A program made the position numbers and the translations under genes. The notes under the pieces were generated by a model. That model ran no database searches and was not told the DNA's origin. It was given only the letters and a program-made list of their open reading frames with translations. A stretch of DNA of 64,000 bases from JAVJUS01 sp040220455 (GTDB taxonomy: Bacteria > Pseudomonadota > Alphaproteobacteria > DSM-16000 > Inquilinaceae), in assembly GCA_040220455.1 (NCBI GenBank), contig JAVJUS010000044.1:120033-184032 (forward strand). Direction: 5' to 3'. Positions 30,233 to 39,582 of the stretch are shown in pieces; position 1 is the first letter of the stretch, and each line of letters opens with the position of its first letter.

Positions 30233-31432
30233 ATGACGAGCCACGACGGCAAGCACGGTCGGAACACGCGCCTGGTGCACGCGGGCCGGCATCCTGATGA
30301 AAATTTCGGCATCCTCAATCCGCCGGTCTATCACGCATCCACCATTACGTGGCCGAGCGTGGAGCGGATGAACGAGGCCGGGCGCAGGCCGTTCGACACC
30401 TGGACCTACGGGCGCAACGGGACACCGACCACGGCCTCCTTCGAGGAGGCGGTGGCGGAGATGGAGGGCGGCCATCGGGCGGTCGCCACGCCATCGGGCC
30501 TGGCGGCCATCGTGCAGGCGCTCGGCGCCTTCGTCTCGGCCGGCGATCACATCCTCGTCGCCGATTCCGTCTACGGCCCGACGCGCAAGTACTGCGACCG
30601 GGTCCTGCGCCGCTTCGGCGTGGAGACGACCTACTACGACCCGCTGATCGGCGGCGGCATCGCCGAGTTGGTGCGCGACAATACGCGCGTCATCTTCATG
30701 GAGAGCCCGGGCTCGAGCACCTTCGAGGTACAGGACGTGCCCGCCATCGCGGCCGTGGCGCGCGAGCGCGGCATCGCGACCATGATCGACAACACCTGGG
30801 CGACGCCGCTGTTCTTCCGCCCGATCGAGCATGGCGTGACCGTCTCGATCCATGCGGCGACCAAGTACATCGTGGGCCATTCGGACGCGATGATGGGCGT
30901 CGCCGTCTGCGACACGCGCGAGACCTTCGACACGGTCAAGACCAACGCCCAGCTCCACGGCAACAGCGCGGCGCCGGACGACCTCTATCTCGCGCAGCGC
31001 GGCCTGCGCACGATGGCGGTCCGGCTGCGCCAGCATCAGGAGTCGGCGCTGGCGGTCGCGCGCTGGCTGCAGGGCCGGCCCGAGGTGGCGCACGTCCTCT
31101 ACCCCGCCCTGCCGGAGGATCCGGGCCACGCCCTCTGGAAACGGGACTTCGACGGTGCTTCCGGGCTGCTCGGCGTCGAACTGCACCCGGTCTCCGCCGA
31201 CGCCGTGGCGGCCATGGCCGACGGGATGTCGCTCTTCCCCCTGGGTGCGAGCTGGGGCGGGTACGAGAGCCTGCTGCTGCCGATCGATCTGACGCCCTAC
31301 CGCACCGTCAATCGCTGGGACGGGCGCGGCCCGCTGCTGCGCCTGCATATCGGGCTCGAGGACGTGCAGGACCTGATCGCCGATCTGGAGGCCGGCTTCG
31401 ACCGGCTCGTCGCCCGTGCCCGCGCCGCCTGA
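30233..31432 (+). CDS. metC: Cystathionine beta-lyase family PLP enzyme
   Basis: A 399-residue Cys/Met metabolism PLP enzyme. The PLP lysine is Lys211 in SIHAATKYIVGHSDAMMG. The N-terminal TRLVHAGRHPDENFGILNPP and the C-terminal SWGGYESLLLP support the cystathionine beta-lyase group, which turns cystathionine into homocysteine, pyruvate and ammonia. The start MTSHDGKHGRN was chosen over a longer frame. It overlaps hisI by 17 bp. Confidence 0.88.
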   Translation: MTSHDGKHGRNTRLVHAGRHPDENFGILNPPVYHASTITWPSVERMNEAGRRPFDTWTYGRNGTPTTASFEEAVAEMEGGHRAVATPSGLAAIVQALGAFVSAGDHILVADSVYGPTRKYCDRVLRRFGVETTYYDPLIGGGIAELVRDNTRVIFMESPGSSTFEVQDVPAIAAVARERGIATMIDNTWATPLFFRPIEHGVTVSIHAATKYIVGHSDAMMGVAVCDTRETFDTVKTNAQLHGNSAAPDDLYLAQRGLRTMAVRLRQHQESALAVARWLQGRPEVAHVLYPALPEDPGHALWKRDFDGASGLLGVELHPVSADAVAAMADGMSLFPLGASWGGYESLLLPIDLTPYRTVNRWDGRGPLLRLHIGLEDVQDLIADLEAGFDRLVARARAA

Positions 31433-31874
31433 CGACGCCCCTGCCCCGGCGCTGCCGGCCGCGCTGGACGCGCTGCTCCGTCCCGACGCCGCGGGCCTGA
31501 TCCCGGCGATCGCCCAACAGCACGACACGGGCGAGGTGCTGATGGTCGCCTGGATGAATCGCGACGCCGTCGCCGAGACCCTGGCGACCGGGCGCGCCTG
31601 CTACTGGTCGCGCTCGCGCGGCCGGCTGTGGCGCAAGGGCGAGACGTCCGACCAAGTCCAGCGTGTCATGGATCTCCGGGTCGATTGCGACGGCGACACG
31701 ATCCTGCTGCTGGTCGACCAGACGGGCGTCGCCTGCCATACGGGCCGGCGGAGCTGCTTCTACACGGCCTGGCGCGACGGCGCGGCGGTCGAGCTGGCAG
31801 TGCCGGAAACCGACCCTAAGGCGCTCTACGGCGACGGCTCGAAGCACGGCGGCGCGAAGGACGGCAGCGACTGA
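31416..31874 (+). CDS. hisI: Phosphoribosyl-AMP cyclohydrolase
   Basis: A 152-residue enzyme of the third step of histidine synthesis, opening the purine ring of PR-AMP. Visible are MVAWMNRDA, the Mg-binding DCDGD and the zinc cysteines in VACHTGRRSCF. It starts at GTG inside the end of metC and is a stand-alone HisI, without a fused HisE domain, as usual in alphaproteobacteria. Confidence 0.92.
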   Translation: MPAPPDDAPAPALPAALDALLRPDAAGLIPAIAQQHDTGEVLMVAWMNRDAVAETLATGRACYWSRSRGRLWRKGETSDQVQRVMDLRVDCDGDTILLLVDQTGVACHTGRRSCFYTAWRDGAAVELAVPETDPKALYGDGSKHGGAKDGSD

Positions 31875-31940
31875 CGGTCCGGCGTCGGCGCCGTTCCGTC
31901 TGTCAGCCTCGCCGCCTCGCGGCGGCGGCGCGGCGTCGCC

Positions 31941-32450
31941 TCAGTGAACCTCGCGCTGGACGACGACCCAGCCGACCCGCGTGATCTCGCTCGCCACGGG
32001 CAGCAGAAGCAGGTTCTGCGGCTGCGGCCGGCCCTCCGGATCATGGACCTGGCCCAGGAGAAGGACCGGGTCGCCGACGGTCGCGACATAGTCGACGAAG
32101 CCGTGAATCGGATGCCCGGAGTCGAGGCTGCGGTCCTCACCCAGCGGGCTCAGCAGGTCGCCGGCCCAGGCGCCGACATGCTCCAGCGCGAATCGCGCCC
32201 GCTCGCCCTCGATCGCCAGGATGGCCGCCGTCTCGCGCCGGTCGCCCAGGGCCTCCGCGGTGAAGTCCGGCCGCCGCGTGCGCCCGTCACCCCATCGCTC
32301 CTCGTGCCAGGAGCGAAGGCACAGGCCCAGAAGACCGGGCAGACGGGGCGGATTGCGCACGAACCCGTTCGTCGTGAACCGCCCCATGGCGCTCATCTCC
32401 GAGGCCAGGCCGGTCGCGTCCAAATCGGTTCGTGTAAAGGCGAGTCGCAT
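31941..32450 (-). CDS. PAS-like sensory domain protein (PAS_5 type), tentative
   Basis: A 169-residue protein without signal peptide or membrane helix. The layout (SWHEERWGDGRTRRPDFT, FALEHVGAWAGDLLSP, then QPQNLLLLPVASEITRVGWV) resembles the stand-alone PAS_5 domain proteins common in Rhodospirillales-type genomes, which are mostly uncharacterised. This similarity is a judgement by eye. It is transcribed away from the degenerate LuxR-type regulator across a 269-bp gap, so the two may share control. Confidence 0.6.
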   Translation of the reverse strand: MRLAFTRTDLDATGLASEMSAMGRFTTNGFVRNPPRLPGLLGLCLRSWHEERWGDGRTRRPDFTAEALGDRRETAAILAIEGERARFALEHVGAWAGDLLSPLGEDRSLDSGHPIHGFVDYVATVGDPVLLLGQVHDPEGRPQPQNLLLLPVASEITRVGWVVVQREVH

Positions 32451-32719
32451 CGAATATTCCCTGGTCTCACCCGCCGAACTGCGATTCTCTTATACACGAA
32501 ACAGAAGGGAGGCTACAGGTATTTGTCGGGCGTAAAATCCTGAGTACCGATCTCCATATTGCTCCAGGCTCAAAAGGATTATTTCACGTAAGCCGTCTGA
32601 AGACGCCGGTTTGCCTTGCGTGCGCGCAAATCGAAACCGGATTGCCGATAATACGATGATCCTCCTGACCGGCCGAACCGGGCCGGTGAGCGGAGACAAC
32701 GAGAACGGGAACCGGGACC

Positions 32720-33391
32720 TTGGACGGTACGGTAATAACGGCAGTACTGGTCGGTGGCGACGGTCTCCTTCGGGAAGGACTCAAGCGCCTGTTGACCGGC
32801 GGGCCGATCGATGTCGCGGGTACGGCGACCGATCTCGACGCGGTGTTCTCCCCCGATGTCCCGGTCAAGGTCGACTGCTACATCCTGCTCGGCCGCCCGG
32901 CCGTCGGCGAGGACTTGAACGCCGCGCTGGAGCGGCTGCGCGCCCGATCGCCGGGCGCCAAGATCGTGCTGCTCGACGAGAACAAGGATCCCCACCAGGC
33001 GATCGGCGGGCTGCGCGCCGGCGTCGACGGATACTTCCATCTCGGGATCTCGGCCGATGCGCTGGTCTATGCCGTGGCGACGACCGTCATGGGCGAGCCG
33101 ATCGTCGCGACGCGGATGATCGGGCCGCTGATCAGCGTCGCCGAGCGCTTCGCTCCGCCCCGGGTCGACGGCACCGTGCGCGAGGCCGGCCAGCGCCGGG
33201 GCCTGAGCGATCGCGAGATGGCGATTCTCGACTGCCTCGTCCGCGGCGACGCCAACAAGACGATCGCCGACCGGTTTGGCGTCTCCGAGGCTTCCGTCAA
33301 GCGTCAGGTCCGCGCCTTGCTCCAGAAGCTGGGCGTGACCAACCGAACCCAGGCCGCCGTCTGGGCCCTCGAGCACGGCTTCGGCAAGTAG
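32720..33391 (+). CDS. NarL/LuxR-type regulator with a degenerate receiver domain
   Basis: A 223-residue protein. The C-terminal LuxR HTH is intact (GLSDREMAILDCLVRGDANK, ADRFGVSEASVKRQVRALLQ). The N-terminal domain has the receiver layout but lacks key residues: the phosphoacceptor position is Gly58 (YILLGRP instead of LLD), the usual acidic pair is only Asp14 (VGGDGLLREGL), and the conserved Lys is missing in GYFHLGIS. It is thus probably regulated without phosphorylation. The only possible start is TTG at 32720: an in-frame stop lies at 32687-32689 and no ATG/GTG falls between. Confidence 0.82.
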   Translation: MDGTVITAVLVGGDGLLREGLKRLLTGGPIDVAGTATDLDAVFSPDVPVKVDCYILLGRPAVGEDLNAALERLRARSPGAKIVLLDENKDPHQAIGGLRAGVDGYFHLGISADALVYAVATTVMGEPIVATRMIGPLISVAERFAPPRVDGTVREAGQRRGLSDREMAILDCLVRGDANKTIADRFGVSEASVKRQVRALLQKLGVTNRTQAAVWALEHGFGK

Positions 33392-33412
33392 CCCGACTCC
33401 TCCGCCGCCCGA

Positions 33413-34195
33413 TCAGCCGTCCGAACCGGTGGCCGCCGCCTTGCCAGTGCGGAAGATGTGCCGATGGTCGGCGTGGTAGAGGCGGCTGTCCTCGAACGCA
33501 TCGCCACCCAACACCGGCCCGACGAGGATCAGCGCCGTGCGCGTGATCCGGGCCTCGCGCACTTTCGCGGCGATGTCGGCGAGCGTGCCGCGCAGCATCG
33601 CCTCGTCCGGCCAGCTCACCCGATAGGCCACGACCACCGGGCAGTCGGCGCCGTAGTAGGGCGTCAGGACCTCGACGATCCGGCGGATATCCCGGATCGC
33701 CAGATGGATCGCGAGCGTCGTTCCCGAGCGCGCGAAGGTCTCCAGCTCCTCGCCCGGCGGCATCGCCGAGGCGCTGCGCGCGGTGCGCGTGACGACCACC
33801 GACTGGGCGATGCCGGGCAGCGTCAGCTCGCGCTTGAGGCTGGCCGCCGCGGCGGCGAAGGCCGGCACGCCGGGCACGATCTCGAACGGAATCCCCAGCG
33901 CGTCGAGCCGGCGCATCTGCTCCCCGATCGCGCCATAGATCGAGGGGTCGCCGGAATGCACTCGCGCCACGTCCTGGCCGGCTTCGTGGGCGGCGCGCAT
34001 CGCCTCGACGATCTCGTCGAGCGTCATGGAGGCGGTGTCGACGACCCGCGCGCTCTCCGGCGCCGCGGCGACCACGGCCTCGGAGACGAGCGAGCCGGCG
34101 TACAGGCACAGCGGGCAGCGCGCGATCAGGTCGCGGCCGCGCACGGTGATGAGGTCGGCCGCGCCGGGTCCGGCGCCGATGAAATGGACGGTCAT
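33413..34195 (-). CDS. cobM: Precorrin-4 C11-methyltransferase
   Basis: A 260-residue tetrapyrrole methylase of the CobM/CbiF type. FIGAGPGAADLITVRG binds SAM, followed by YAGSLVSEAVV, VARVHSGDPSIYGAIGEQ and FEIVPGVPAFAAAAA, all family hallmarks. It methylates C-11 in the corrin ring. It is the last gene of the cbiX-cobM operon; its ATG overlaps the preceding fusion gene's TGA (ATGA). Confidence 0.95.
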   Translation of the reverse strand: MTVHFIGAGPGAADLITVRGRDLIARCPLCLYAGSLVSEAVVAAAPESARVVDTASMTLDEIVEAMRAAHEAGQDVARVHSGDPSIYGAIGEQMRRLDALGIPFEIVPGVPAFAAAAASLKRELTLPGIAQSVVVTRTARSASAMPPGEELETFARSGTTLAIHLAIRDIRRIVEVLTPYYGADCPVVVAYRVSWPDEAMLRGTLADIAAKVREARITRTALILVGPVLGGDAFEDSRLYHADHRHIFRTGKAAATGSDG

Positions 34196-36057
34196 GCGCT
34201 CAGCGGTCCCTGCTCTCGTTCTTCCGGTTTCGCCGACGCGCCGGTCGGATAGCCGCGCGGCGTGTAGACCCAGGCCCCGCCGTGACGGCGGGCCACTCGG
34301 CGGGTCCGGCTGGAGCCGACCAGCACCACCGTCAGCATGTCGGCATGGTCGGCGGTCAGCTCGGCCAGGTCGATGATCCGGATCGTCTCGTCGGGCCGGC
34401 CGAGCGACCGGGCGAGCACGACAGGCGTGTCCGGCGGCCGTCGCGCGCCCAGGATCGCGGCCGCGGCGTCGAGCGCCACGCGCCGGCGCGCGGAGACCGG
34501 GTTGTAGAGGGCGACGACGAAATCCCCGTCCGCGGCGGCGCGCAGCCGCGACTCGATCGCCGTCCAGGGCGTCAGCAGGTCGGACAGGGAGACGGCGCAG
34601 AAGTCGTGGCCGAGCGGCGCGCCGACCCGGGCGGCGGCTGCCTGCAGCGCGCTGATGCCGGGCACCGTCTCCACCGCCACCCGGCGCCAGGCCTCCGGCG
34701 GGTCGGCGTCGAGGAGCTCGTAGACCAGGCTCGCCATGGCGTAGATGCCGGGATCGCCGGACGAGACGAGCGCGACGCGGCGCCCCTCGGCCGCCAAGTC
34801 GAGGGCCAGGCGCGCGCGGGCGATCTCCTCGCCCAGCGGCCGGGCGTGGCGGCGCTTGCCCGCGGCCAGCGGCCCCAGCAGGTCTAGATAGAGGCCGTAG
34901 CCGACCAGATCGGTCGCCGCCGCCACCGCCGCCTCGGCCGCCGGCGTGCGCCAGGCGGGCGCGCCGGGCCCGGTGCCGACGATCGACAGCCGCCCCCGCG
35001 CCCGGCCGATGGTCAGCGGATCGATCGGTGCCGGTGCTCGGGCGACCGCGCATGTCGCGGAAAGCGACTTCCGCTTGGTCACGACGAGCGCGCCATCGGG
35101 CCCGGCCGCCGCCAGGGCCGCCGCCTCGGCGACGCCATGGCAGCCGACCTCCCGGAAGACCGCCTCCGACGGCTCGGCGAGGCGCGGCGTCTCCGCCTCC
35201 AGCCGCGCCGCGCCGAAGACCCGCACCGGCACGCCCAGCCGGGCGGCCAGGGCCTCGACCGCCGGCTCGTCCTCCTTGAGGTCGAGGGAAAAGACGCCGG
35301 CGATCGCCGCTTCGGGCAGCCCCACCTCGCCAAGGGTCTCCATCACCAGGCGATCGAGCTCCGCCGCCTCGGCGCTGCGCGCGCAGCCGACGCCCAGCGC
35401 CAGGGTCGCGGGGCGGTAGACCAGCCGGTCCGGTCCACCCGGCGCCGCTGCCTCGCCGAAGGCCAGGGTCAGCGGCGTCTCGGCCGCGCCCCCCTGCCCC
35501 AGCGGGTCGAAGGCCGGCGGGGCCATGCCCTCGACCCGGACCTCCGCGCCGTCGAGCAGCCGGGCCGCGAAGGCCTTGTGGTCGCCCGGATTCTCGAGCC
35601 GCCAGCCCGCCGGCGGATCGTCGAGCGCGACGCCCGCCACCGCCTCGCTGCCCGTGGTGATCGCGGCATGGCCGCCGAGCGCGTCGGCGAGCGTGCGGGC
35701 GAGACGGTTGGCGCCGCGGTGCCCGCCCAGCAGCGGCACGACGCTGCCGCCGTCCGGCGCGACGGCGAGCACCGGCGGCTCGGTGGCCTTGTCGCCGAGC
35801 GAGGGGGCGAGCAGGCGGATCAGGATGCCGCTCGCGCACAGGCCGACGATCGGGCGCTCGGCCGTGAACCAGGCCGGCAGCGCGGCGGCGGGCTCGACCG
35901 TCTCGATCCCCTCGCCCGCCGCGCCCTCCGCCCGGCCAGCCGGGGCGTGGAGCGTGGCGCCGGGCAGGAGCCGGGCGATCCGGCGGCCGGTCCCGAGGCC
36001 GGCCCGGTTCATGACGAGGATCGCCGGCGGCGGCGTGCCGGGCTCTAGAGCGTCCAT
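34192..36057 (-). CDS. cobJ: CbiG-CobJ fusion: lactone-opening protein plus precorrin-3B C17-methyltransferase
   Basis: A 621-residue bifunctional protein. Residues 1 to about 345 form a complete CbiG: N-terminal part PIVGLCASGILIRLLAP and GGHRGANRLARTLADALG, a variable middle, and the CobE-like C-terminal part ALGVGCARSAEAAELDRLV. Residues about 357-600 form CobJ/CbiH: LSIVGTGPGAPAWRTP, VALVSSGDPGIYAMASLVYE and VALYNPVSARRR. CbiG opens the ring-A lactone in the early-cobalt pathway. It overlaps cobI by 13 bp and cobM by 4 bp. Confidence 0.92.
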   Translation of the reverse strand: MDALEPGTPPPAILVMNRAGLGTGRRIARLLPGATLHAPAGRAEGAAGEGIETVEPAAALPAWFTAERPIVGLCASGILIRLLAPSLGDKATEPPVLAVAPDGGSVVPLLGGHRGANRLARTLADALGGHAAITTGSEAVAGVALDDPPAGWRLENPGDHKAFAARLLDGAEVRVEGMAPPAFDPLGQGGAAETPLTLAFGEAAAPGGPDRLVYRPATLALGVGCARSAEAAELDRLVMETLGEVGLPEAAIAGVFSLDLKEDEPAVEALAARLGVPVRVFGAARLEAETPRLAEPSEAVFREVGCHGVAEAAALAAAGPDGALVVTKRKSLSATCAVARAPAPIDPLTIGRARGRLSIVGTGPGAPAWRTPAAEAAVAAATDLVGYGLYLDLLGPLAAGKRRHARPLGEEIARARLALDLAAEGRRVALVSSGDPGIYAMASLVYELLDADPPEAWRRVAVETVPGISALQAAAARVGAPLGHDFCAVSLSDLLTPWTAIESRLRAAADGDFVVALYNPVSARRRVALDAAAAILGARRPPDTPVVLARSLGRPDETIRIIDLAELTADHADMLTVVLVGSSRTRRVARRHGGAWVYTPRGYPTGASAKPEEREQGPLSA

Positions 36058-36752
36058 GCCGCCCCCCGCGCGTGGACCAGGATCATCGAGAAGTAGGGCA
36101 CGCCCTGCCCCGCCACGGCGTCGAGCGGCAGGATGCGCTGGTCGCCGAGCGTCGCCCGCTCGACATAGCGCGCCCGGTCGGCGAGGCCGGTGCGCTCCAG
36201 CACGGCGCGGACACGTCCGAAATGCCGGCCCGGCTTGATGATCGCCGCGGCGTCGCAGGCCGCGAGGCGCGCTTCCAGCACCTCGTCGGGCAGCGGCGCC
36301 GGCAGGACCGTGAGCACGTCGTTGCGCGCCGCCAGTGGCGCGCCCAGCGCCGCGGCGCAGGCCGTCATCGAGGACACGCCCGGCACGACCTCAACCTCGA
36401 ACCGCTCCGCCATCCGGCCGTAGAGATACATGAAGGAGCCGTAGAAGAACGGATCGCCCTCGCACAGCACCGCCACGTCCCGGCCCTCGGCCAGATGCGC
36501 GCCCAGCGTGCCGGCGGCCTCGTCATAGACCGCCTGGGCGGGAAAGCGCTCCGGCGTCAGGGGCATGCGGATCGGCACCTCGATCCGGCCGTCCGGGATG
36601 TGTGGCGCGGCGATCGCGCGGGCGAAGCTCTCCCCCGTCTCCGGCGCCGGAAAGGCGATGACGGCCGCATCGGCCAGACGGCGCAGGGCCTTGAGCGTGA
36701 TCAGCTCCGGATCGCCCGGCCCGACGCCGATGCCGTAGAGCCGGCCGGTCAC
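36045..36752 (-). CDS. cobI: Precorrin-2 C20-methyltransferase
   Basis: A 235-residue tetrapyrrole methylase starting at GTG in a GTGA overlap with cobL. GRLYGIGVGPGDPELITLKA, VAVLCEGDPFFYGSFMYLY and EVVPGVSSMTACAAALG are diagnostic for CobI/CbiL. It adds the C-20 methyl group. Confidence 0.94.
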   Translation of the reverse strand: MTGRLYGIGVGPGDPELITLKALRRLADAAVIAFPAPETGESFARAIAAPHIPDGRIEVPIRMPLTPERFPAQAVYDEAAGTLGAHLAEGRDVAVLCEGDPFFYGSFMYLYGRMAERFEVEVVPGVSSMTACAAALGAPLAARNDVLTVLPAPLPDEVLEARLAACDAAAIIKPGRHFGRVRAVLERTGLADRARYVERATLGDQRILPLDAVAGQGVPYFSMILVHARGAAWTL

Positions 36753-37981
36753 GGAAGATCCACCGTCTTCGTGACGGCCCACTGGGTGACCGACATCTGC
36801 GGCTTGAAGCCGTGGTATTCCCCGACCGGCACGGCGCGGGAGACGGCGATGCGCTCCAGCGCGCCGCCCAGGCGGCCCGCGGCCTCCATCACCCGGGCCT
36901 CGCCCTCCAGCGTCACCACGTTGGCGACCAGCCGGCCGCCCGGCCTCAGCGCCGCCCAGCACCGCTCGATCAGCCCGTCGGTCGTGATTCCGCCACCGAT
37001 GAAGATCGCGTCCGGCGGCGCCAGCCCCTCGAGCGCGCCGGGCGCCGCGCCCGCGACGATGGCGAGGCCGGGTGTGCCCAGCGCGGCGGCGTTGGCGTCG
37101 ATCATGGCGCGACGCTCGGCGATCGGCTCGATCGCGTCGGCGGTCGCGCCGCGCGCCGCGCGCATCCATTCGATTCCCACCGCGCCGGAACCGGCGCCGA
37201 CATCCCAGAGATGGGCGCCCGGCGTCGGCGCCAGCGCCGCCAGGGTGGCCGCGCGGACCGCGCGCTTGGTCAGCTTGCCGTCATGGTGGAAGGCGCTATC
37301 GGGCAGGCCGGGCACGGTCGGATAGAGCGGCGCGGCCGGCTTCGGACGACAGGCGACGGCGACGATGTTGAGCGCCTCGACCTCCGGGTCCGACCAGTCG
37401 GCGGCGGTCACCGACCGGATGCGCTCCTCCGGGCCGCCCAGGCGTTCCAGAAGTGTCAGCCGGCTCGGCCCACAGCCCCGCTCGCGCAGCAGCGCCGCCA
37501 GGTGCGACGGCGTCGCCGCGTCGGTGCTGAGCACCAGGAGGCGGGCGCCGGGCTGGAGATGGGGGATGATCGCGGCCAGCGGCCGGCCCAGCGTGCTGAC
37601 CACCGTCGTCTCCTCCCGCGGCCAGCCGAGCCGGGCGCAGGCGAGCGCCGCCGAGGACACCGCCGGCACGATCACGCGCTCCTCCGCCGGGAACCAGCGC
37701 GACAGCATCGTGCCGACGCCGAACTCCATGGGGTCGCCGCTGGCCAGGACACAGGCAGGCCGGCCGCGGCGGGCGCGCAGAACCTCGACGATGCCCTCGA
37801 TCGGCGTCGGCCAGGTCAGCCGTTCCCGGGCGTCGCCCGCCTCCGGCACCATGGCCAGGTGGCGGGCCCCGCCGACCAGGACCTCCGCGCCGTCGACGAG
37901 CCGGCGCGCCGGCGGCGACAGGCCGTCGAGCCCGTCCTCCCCGATGCCGACGACGGCGAGCCAGGGCGCGTCCCCGCTCAT
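36749..37981 (-). CDS. cobL: Precorrin-6Y C5,15-methyltransferase (decarboxylating)
   Basis: A 410-residue CbiE-CbiT fusion. The N-terminal CbiE part begins WLAVVGIGEDGLDGLSPPA; the C-terminal CbiT part has the SAM motif LWDVGAGSGAVGIEWMRA and PDAIFIGGGIT. It methylates C-5 and C-15 and removes the acetate carboxyl at C-12. Start by ATGA overlap with the CobH fusion gene. Confidence 0.95.
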   Translation of the reverse strand: MSGDAPWLAVVGIGEDGLDGLSPPARRLVDGAEVLVGGARHLAMVPEAGDARERLTWPTPIEGIVEVLRARRGRPACVLASGDPMEFGVGTMLSRWFPAEERVIVPAVSSAALACARLGWPREETTVVSTLGRPLAAIIPHLQPGARLLVLSTDAATPSHLAALLRERGCGPSRLTLLERLGGPEERIRSVTAADWSDPEVEALNIVAVACRPKPAAPLYPTVPGLPDSAFHHDGKLTKRAVRAATLAALAPTPGAHLWDVGAGSGAVGIEWMRAARGATADAIEPIAERRAMIDANAAALGTPGLAIVAGAAPGALEGLAPPDAIFIGGGITTDGLIERCWAALRPGGRLVANVVTLEGEARVMEAAGRLGGALERIAVSRAVPVGEYHGFKPQMSVTQWAVTKTVDLP

Positions 37982-39573
37982 GGCTGGGGCTCCAGTGGCC
38001 GGGGCTCCAGGATCAGGGCGTTGACGGCGGCGGCGGCGAGCGCGCTGCCGCCGCGCCGTCCGCGCAGGGTCAGCCACGGTATGCCGGAGTCGCGGGCGAT
38101 AAGCGCCTCCTTGGATTCCTCCGCGCCGACGAAGCCGACGGGAAAGGCGAGGATCGCGGCCGGGCGCGGCAGGCTGCCGTCGGCCAAGCCGTCGAGCAGG
38201 GCGAAGAGCGTGGTCGGCGCGTTACCGATGGCGAGTACCGCGCCTTCCAACGCCGGCCCCCAGACGGCGAGCTGGGCCGCCGAGCGGGTCGTGCGCCGAT
38301 CGCGGGCGGCCCGCAGGGTCGCCGGATCGTCGATCGCCGTCCAGACCCGGTTGCCGCAGGGCAGCGCCCGCGCGATCACGCCGCCGGCGACCATGCGGGA
38401 GTCCGCCAGCACCGGCCGGCCGGCGGCGAGCGCGGCACGCGCCGCGGCGACGACATCGCCGCCGGGCGACCAGGCGAGGTCGTGGACCAGCGACGGCTCG
38501 GCGCCGGCATGGACCAGCCGTTCGGCCACCGGGCGCAGCGCCTCGGGCAGCGCGCGCGCCGGCATCGCGGCCCGGACGCGGGCGAAGGACCGGCGGTAGA
38601 TCGCGTCGCCGTCGGCGAGCCAGGGCACCGGCGCCGATGCCGGCGCGGCCTGGAGATCGAGGGCGTCGACCCGGCCGTCGGTCAGGCCGAGGATCCACGC
38701 CTCCTCCCGCTCGACGGCCGACCGCTCGGCGTCGTCCAATCCCGGATCGCCGGCGAACAGGGGCGCCAGCCGTCCCCGCTCGTCGAGCGTGGCGAAGCGC
38801 CCGGCGATCGTGGCCACCTGGCAGGCGTCCTTGACCGGCCCAAGGGTCGGATCGGGCTCGACGAGAGAGGGATAGACCTCCGCCAGGACGATGCCGCCGG
38901 GATCGGGCAAGGGCGGGCGCAGGCCGGTCTCGAAGGGCCAGACGGCGATCCGCCCGGCCAGGCGCGGGTCGCGGCGGAGCTGCTGCAGGCGCGGGATGCC
39001 GGTCAGCGCCTGGCCGCCGACAGAGCCGTTGCCGGCGAGCTTCCAGGCCGGCTGGGGGCGCCGGGCGCGATGCTCGGCGAGCCGGCGTTCAGCGACGTCG
39101 CCCGGCCCGTGCGCCCTGCGCTCCCGACGGACGAGATAGGGGCCCTCGTGCCTGCCGTCATGACCCCAGAACGGAAAGGCTTCGCCGGACAGGCGGCGGT
39201 TCAGCGCCGCGGCGGCGGCGAAGCGGTTGTTGGCGTTGTCCTCGCCGTCCTCGACCAGGGCGTCGACCATGGCCCAGACGGCCCGCCAGTCCGCCCCGGG
39301 CCCGGCCAGACGCGCCGCCGTGCCCGAGGCATAGCCGAAGGGAAAGTCGAAGCCGACCAGAACCCGTTCCCCCGCCGCGCTCACCGTCTCCAGCAGGTCG
39401 GCGAGTGCGGCCGTCGCCGCCGCGCGGGTCGGCGGGTTCTCCAACGCGACGACGGCGCCCGCCTCCCCCCCGGTGCGGCGGACATGGGCCCACCACACCG
39501 AGTCCGCGCCTGTCCGGGGCACCCGCGCGGCGCTCCAGTCGACGCAGACATAGGAATCGAAGAGCGGGCCCAT
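37978..39573 (-). CDS. cobH: Fusion of a DUF429-like RNase H-fold domain and precorrin-8X methylmutase
   Basis: A 531-residue protein. Residues about 320-531 are CobH/CbiC (DGDAIYRRSFARVRAA, His355 in RLVHAG as the methyl-migration base, DSRMVAGGV, FPVGFVGAEESKEAL), which moves the methyl group from C-11 to C-12. Residues 1-310 are unusual: Asp12 (VCVDWSA), Asp76 (VGFDFPFGY), Glu232 (AEVYPSL) and Asp249 (KDACQVA) fit the metal-binding pattern of DUF429/RNase H-like proteins. What that half does in B12 synthesis is unknown. It is 9 bp after cbiX and overlaps cobL by 4 bp. No frameshift or internal start separates the halves clearly. Confidence 0.85.
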   Translation of the reverse strand: MGPLFDSYVCVDWSAARVPRTGADSVWWAHVRRTGGEAGAVVALENPPTRAAATAALADLLETVSAAGERVLVGFDFPFGYASGTAARLAGPGADWRAVWAMVDALVEDGEDNANNRFAAAAALNRRLSGEAFPFWGHDGRHEGPYLVRRERRAHGPGDVAERRLAEHRARRPQPAWKLAGNGSVGGQALTGIPRLQQLRRDPRLAGRIAVWPFETGLRPPLPDPGGIVLAEVYPSLVEPDPTLGPVKDACQVATIAGRFATLDERGRLAPLFAGDPGLDDAERSAVEREEAWILGLTDGRVDALDLQAAPASAPVPWLADGDAIYRRSFARVRAAMPARALPEALRPVAERLVHAGAEPSLVHDLAWSPGGDVVAAARAALAAGRPVLADSRMVAGGVIARALPCGNRVWTAIDDPATLRAARDRRTTRSAAQLAVWGPALEGAVLAIGNAPTTLFALLDGLADGSLPRPAAILAFPVGFVGAEESKEALIARDSGIPWLTLRGRRGGSALAAAAVNALILEPRPLEPQP

Positions 39574-39582
39574 CCGCCGGCC

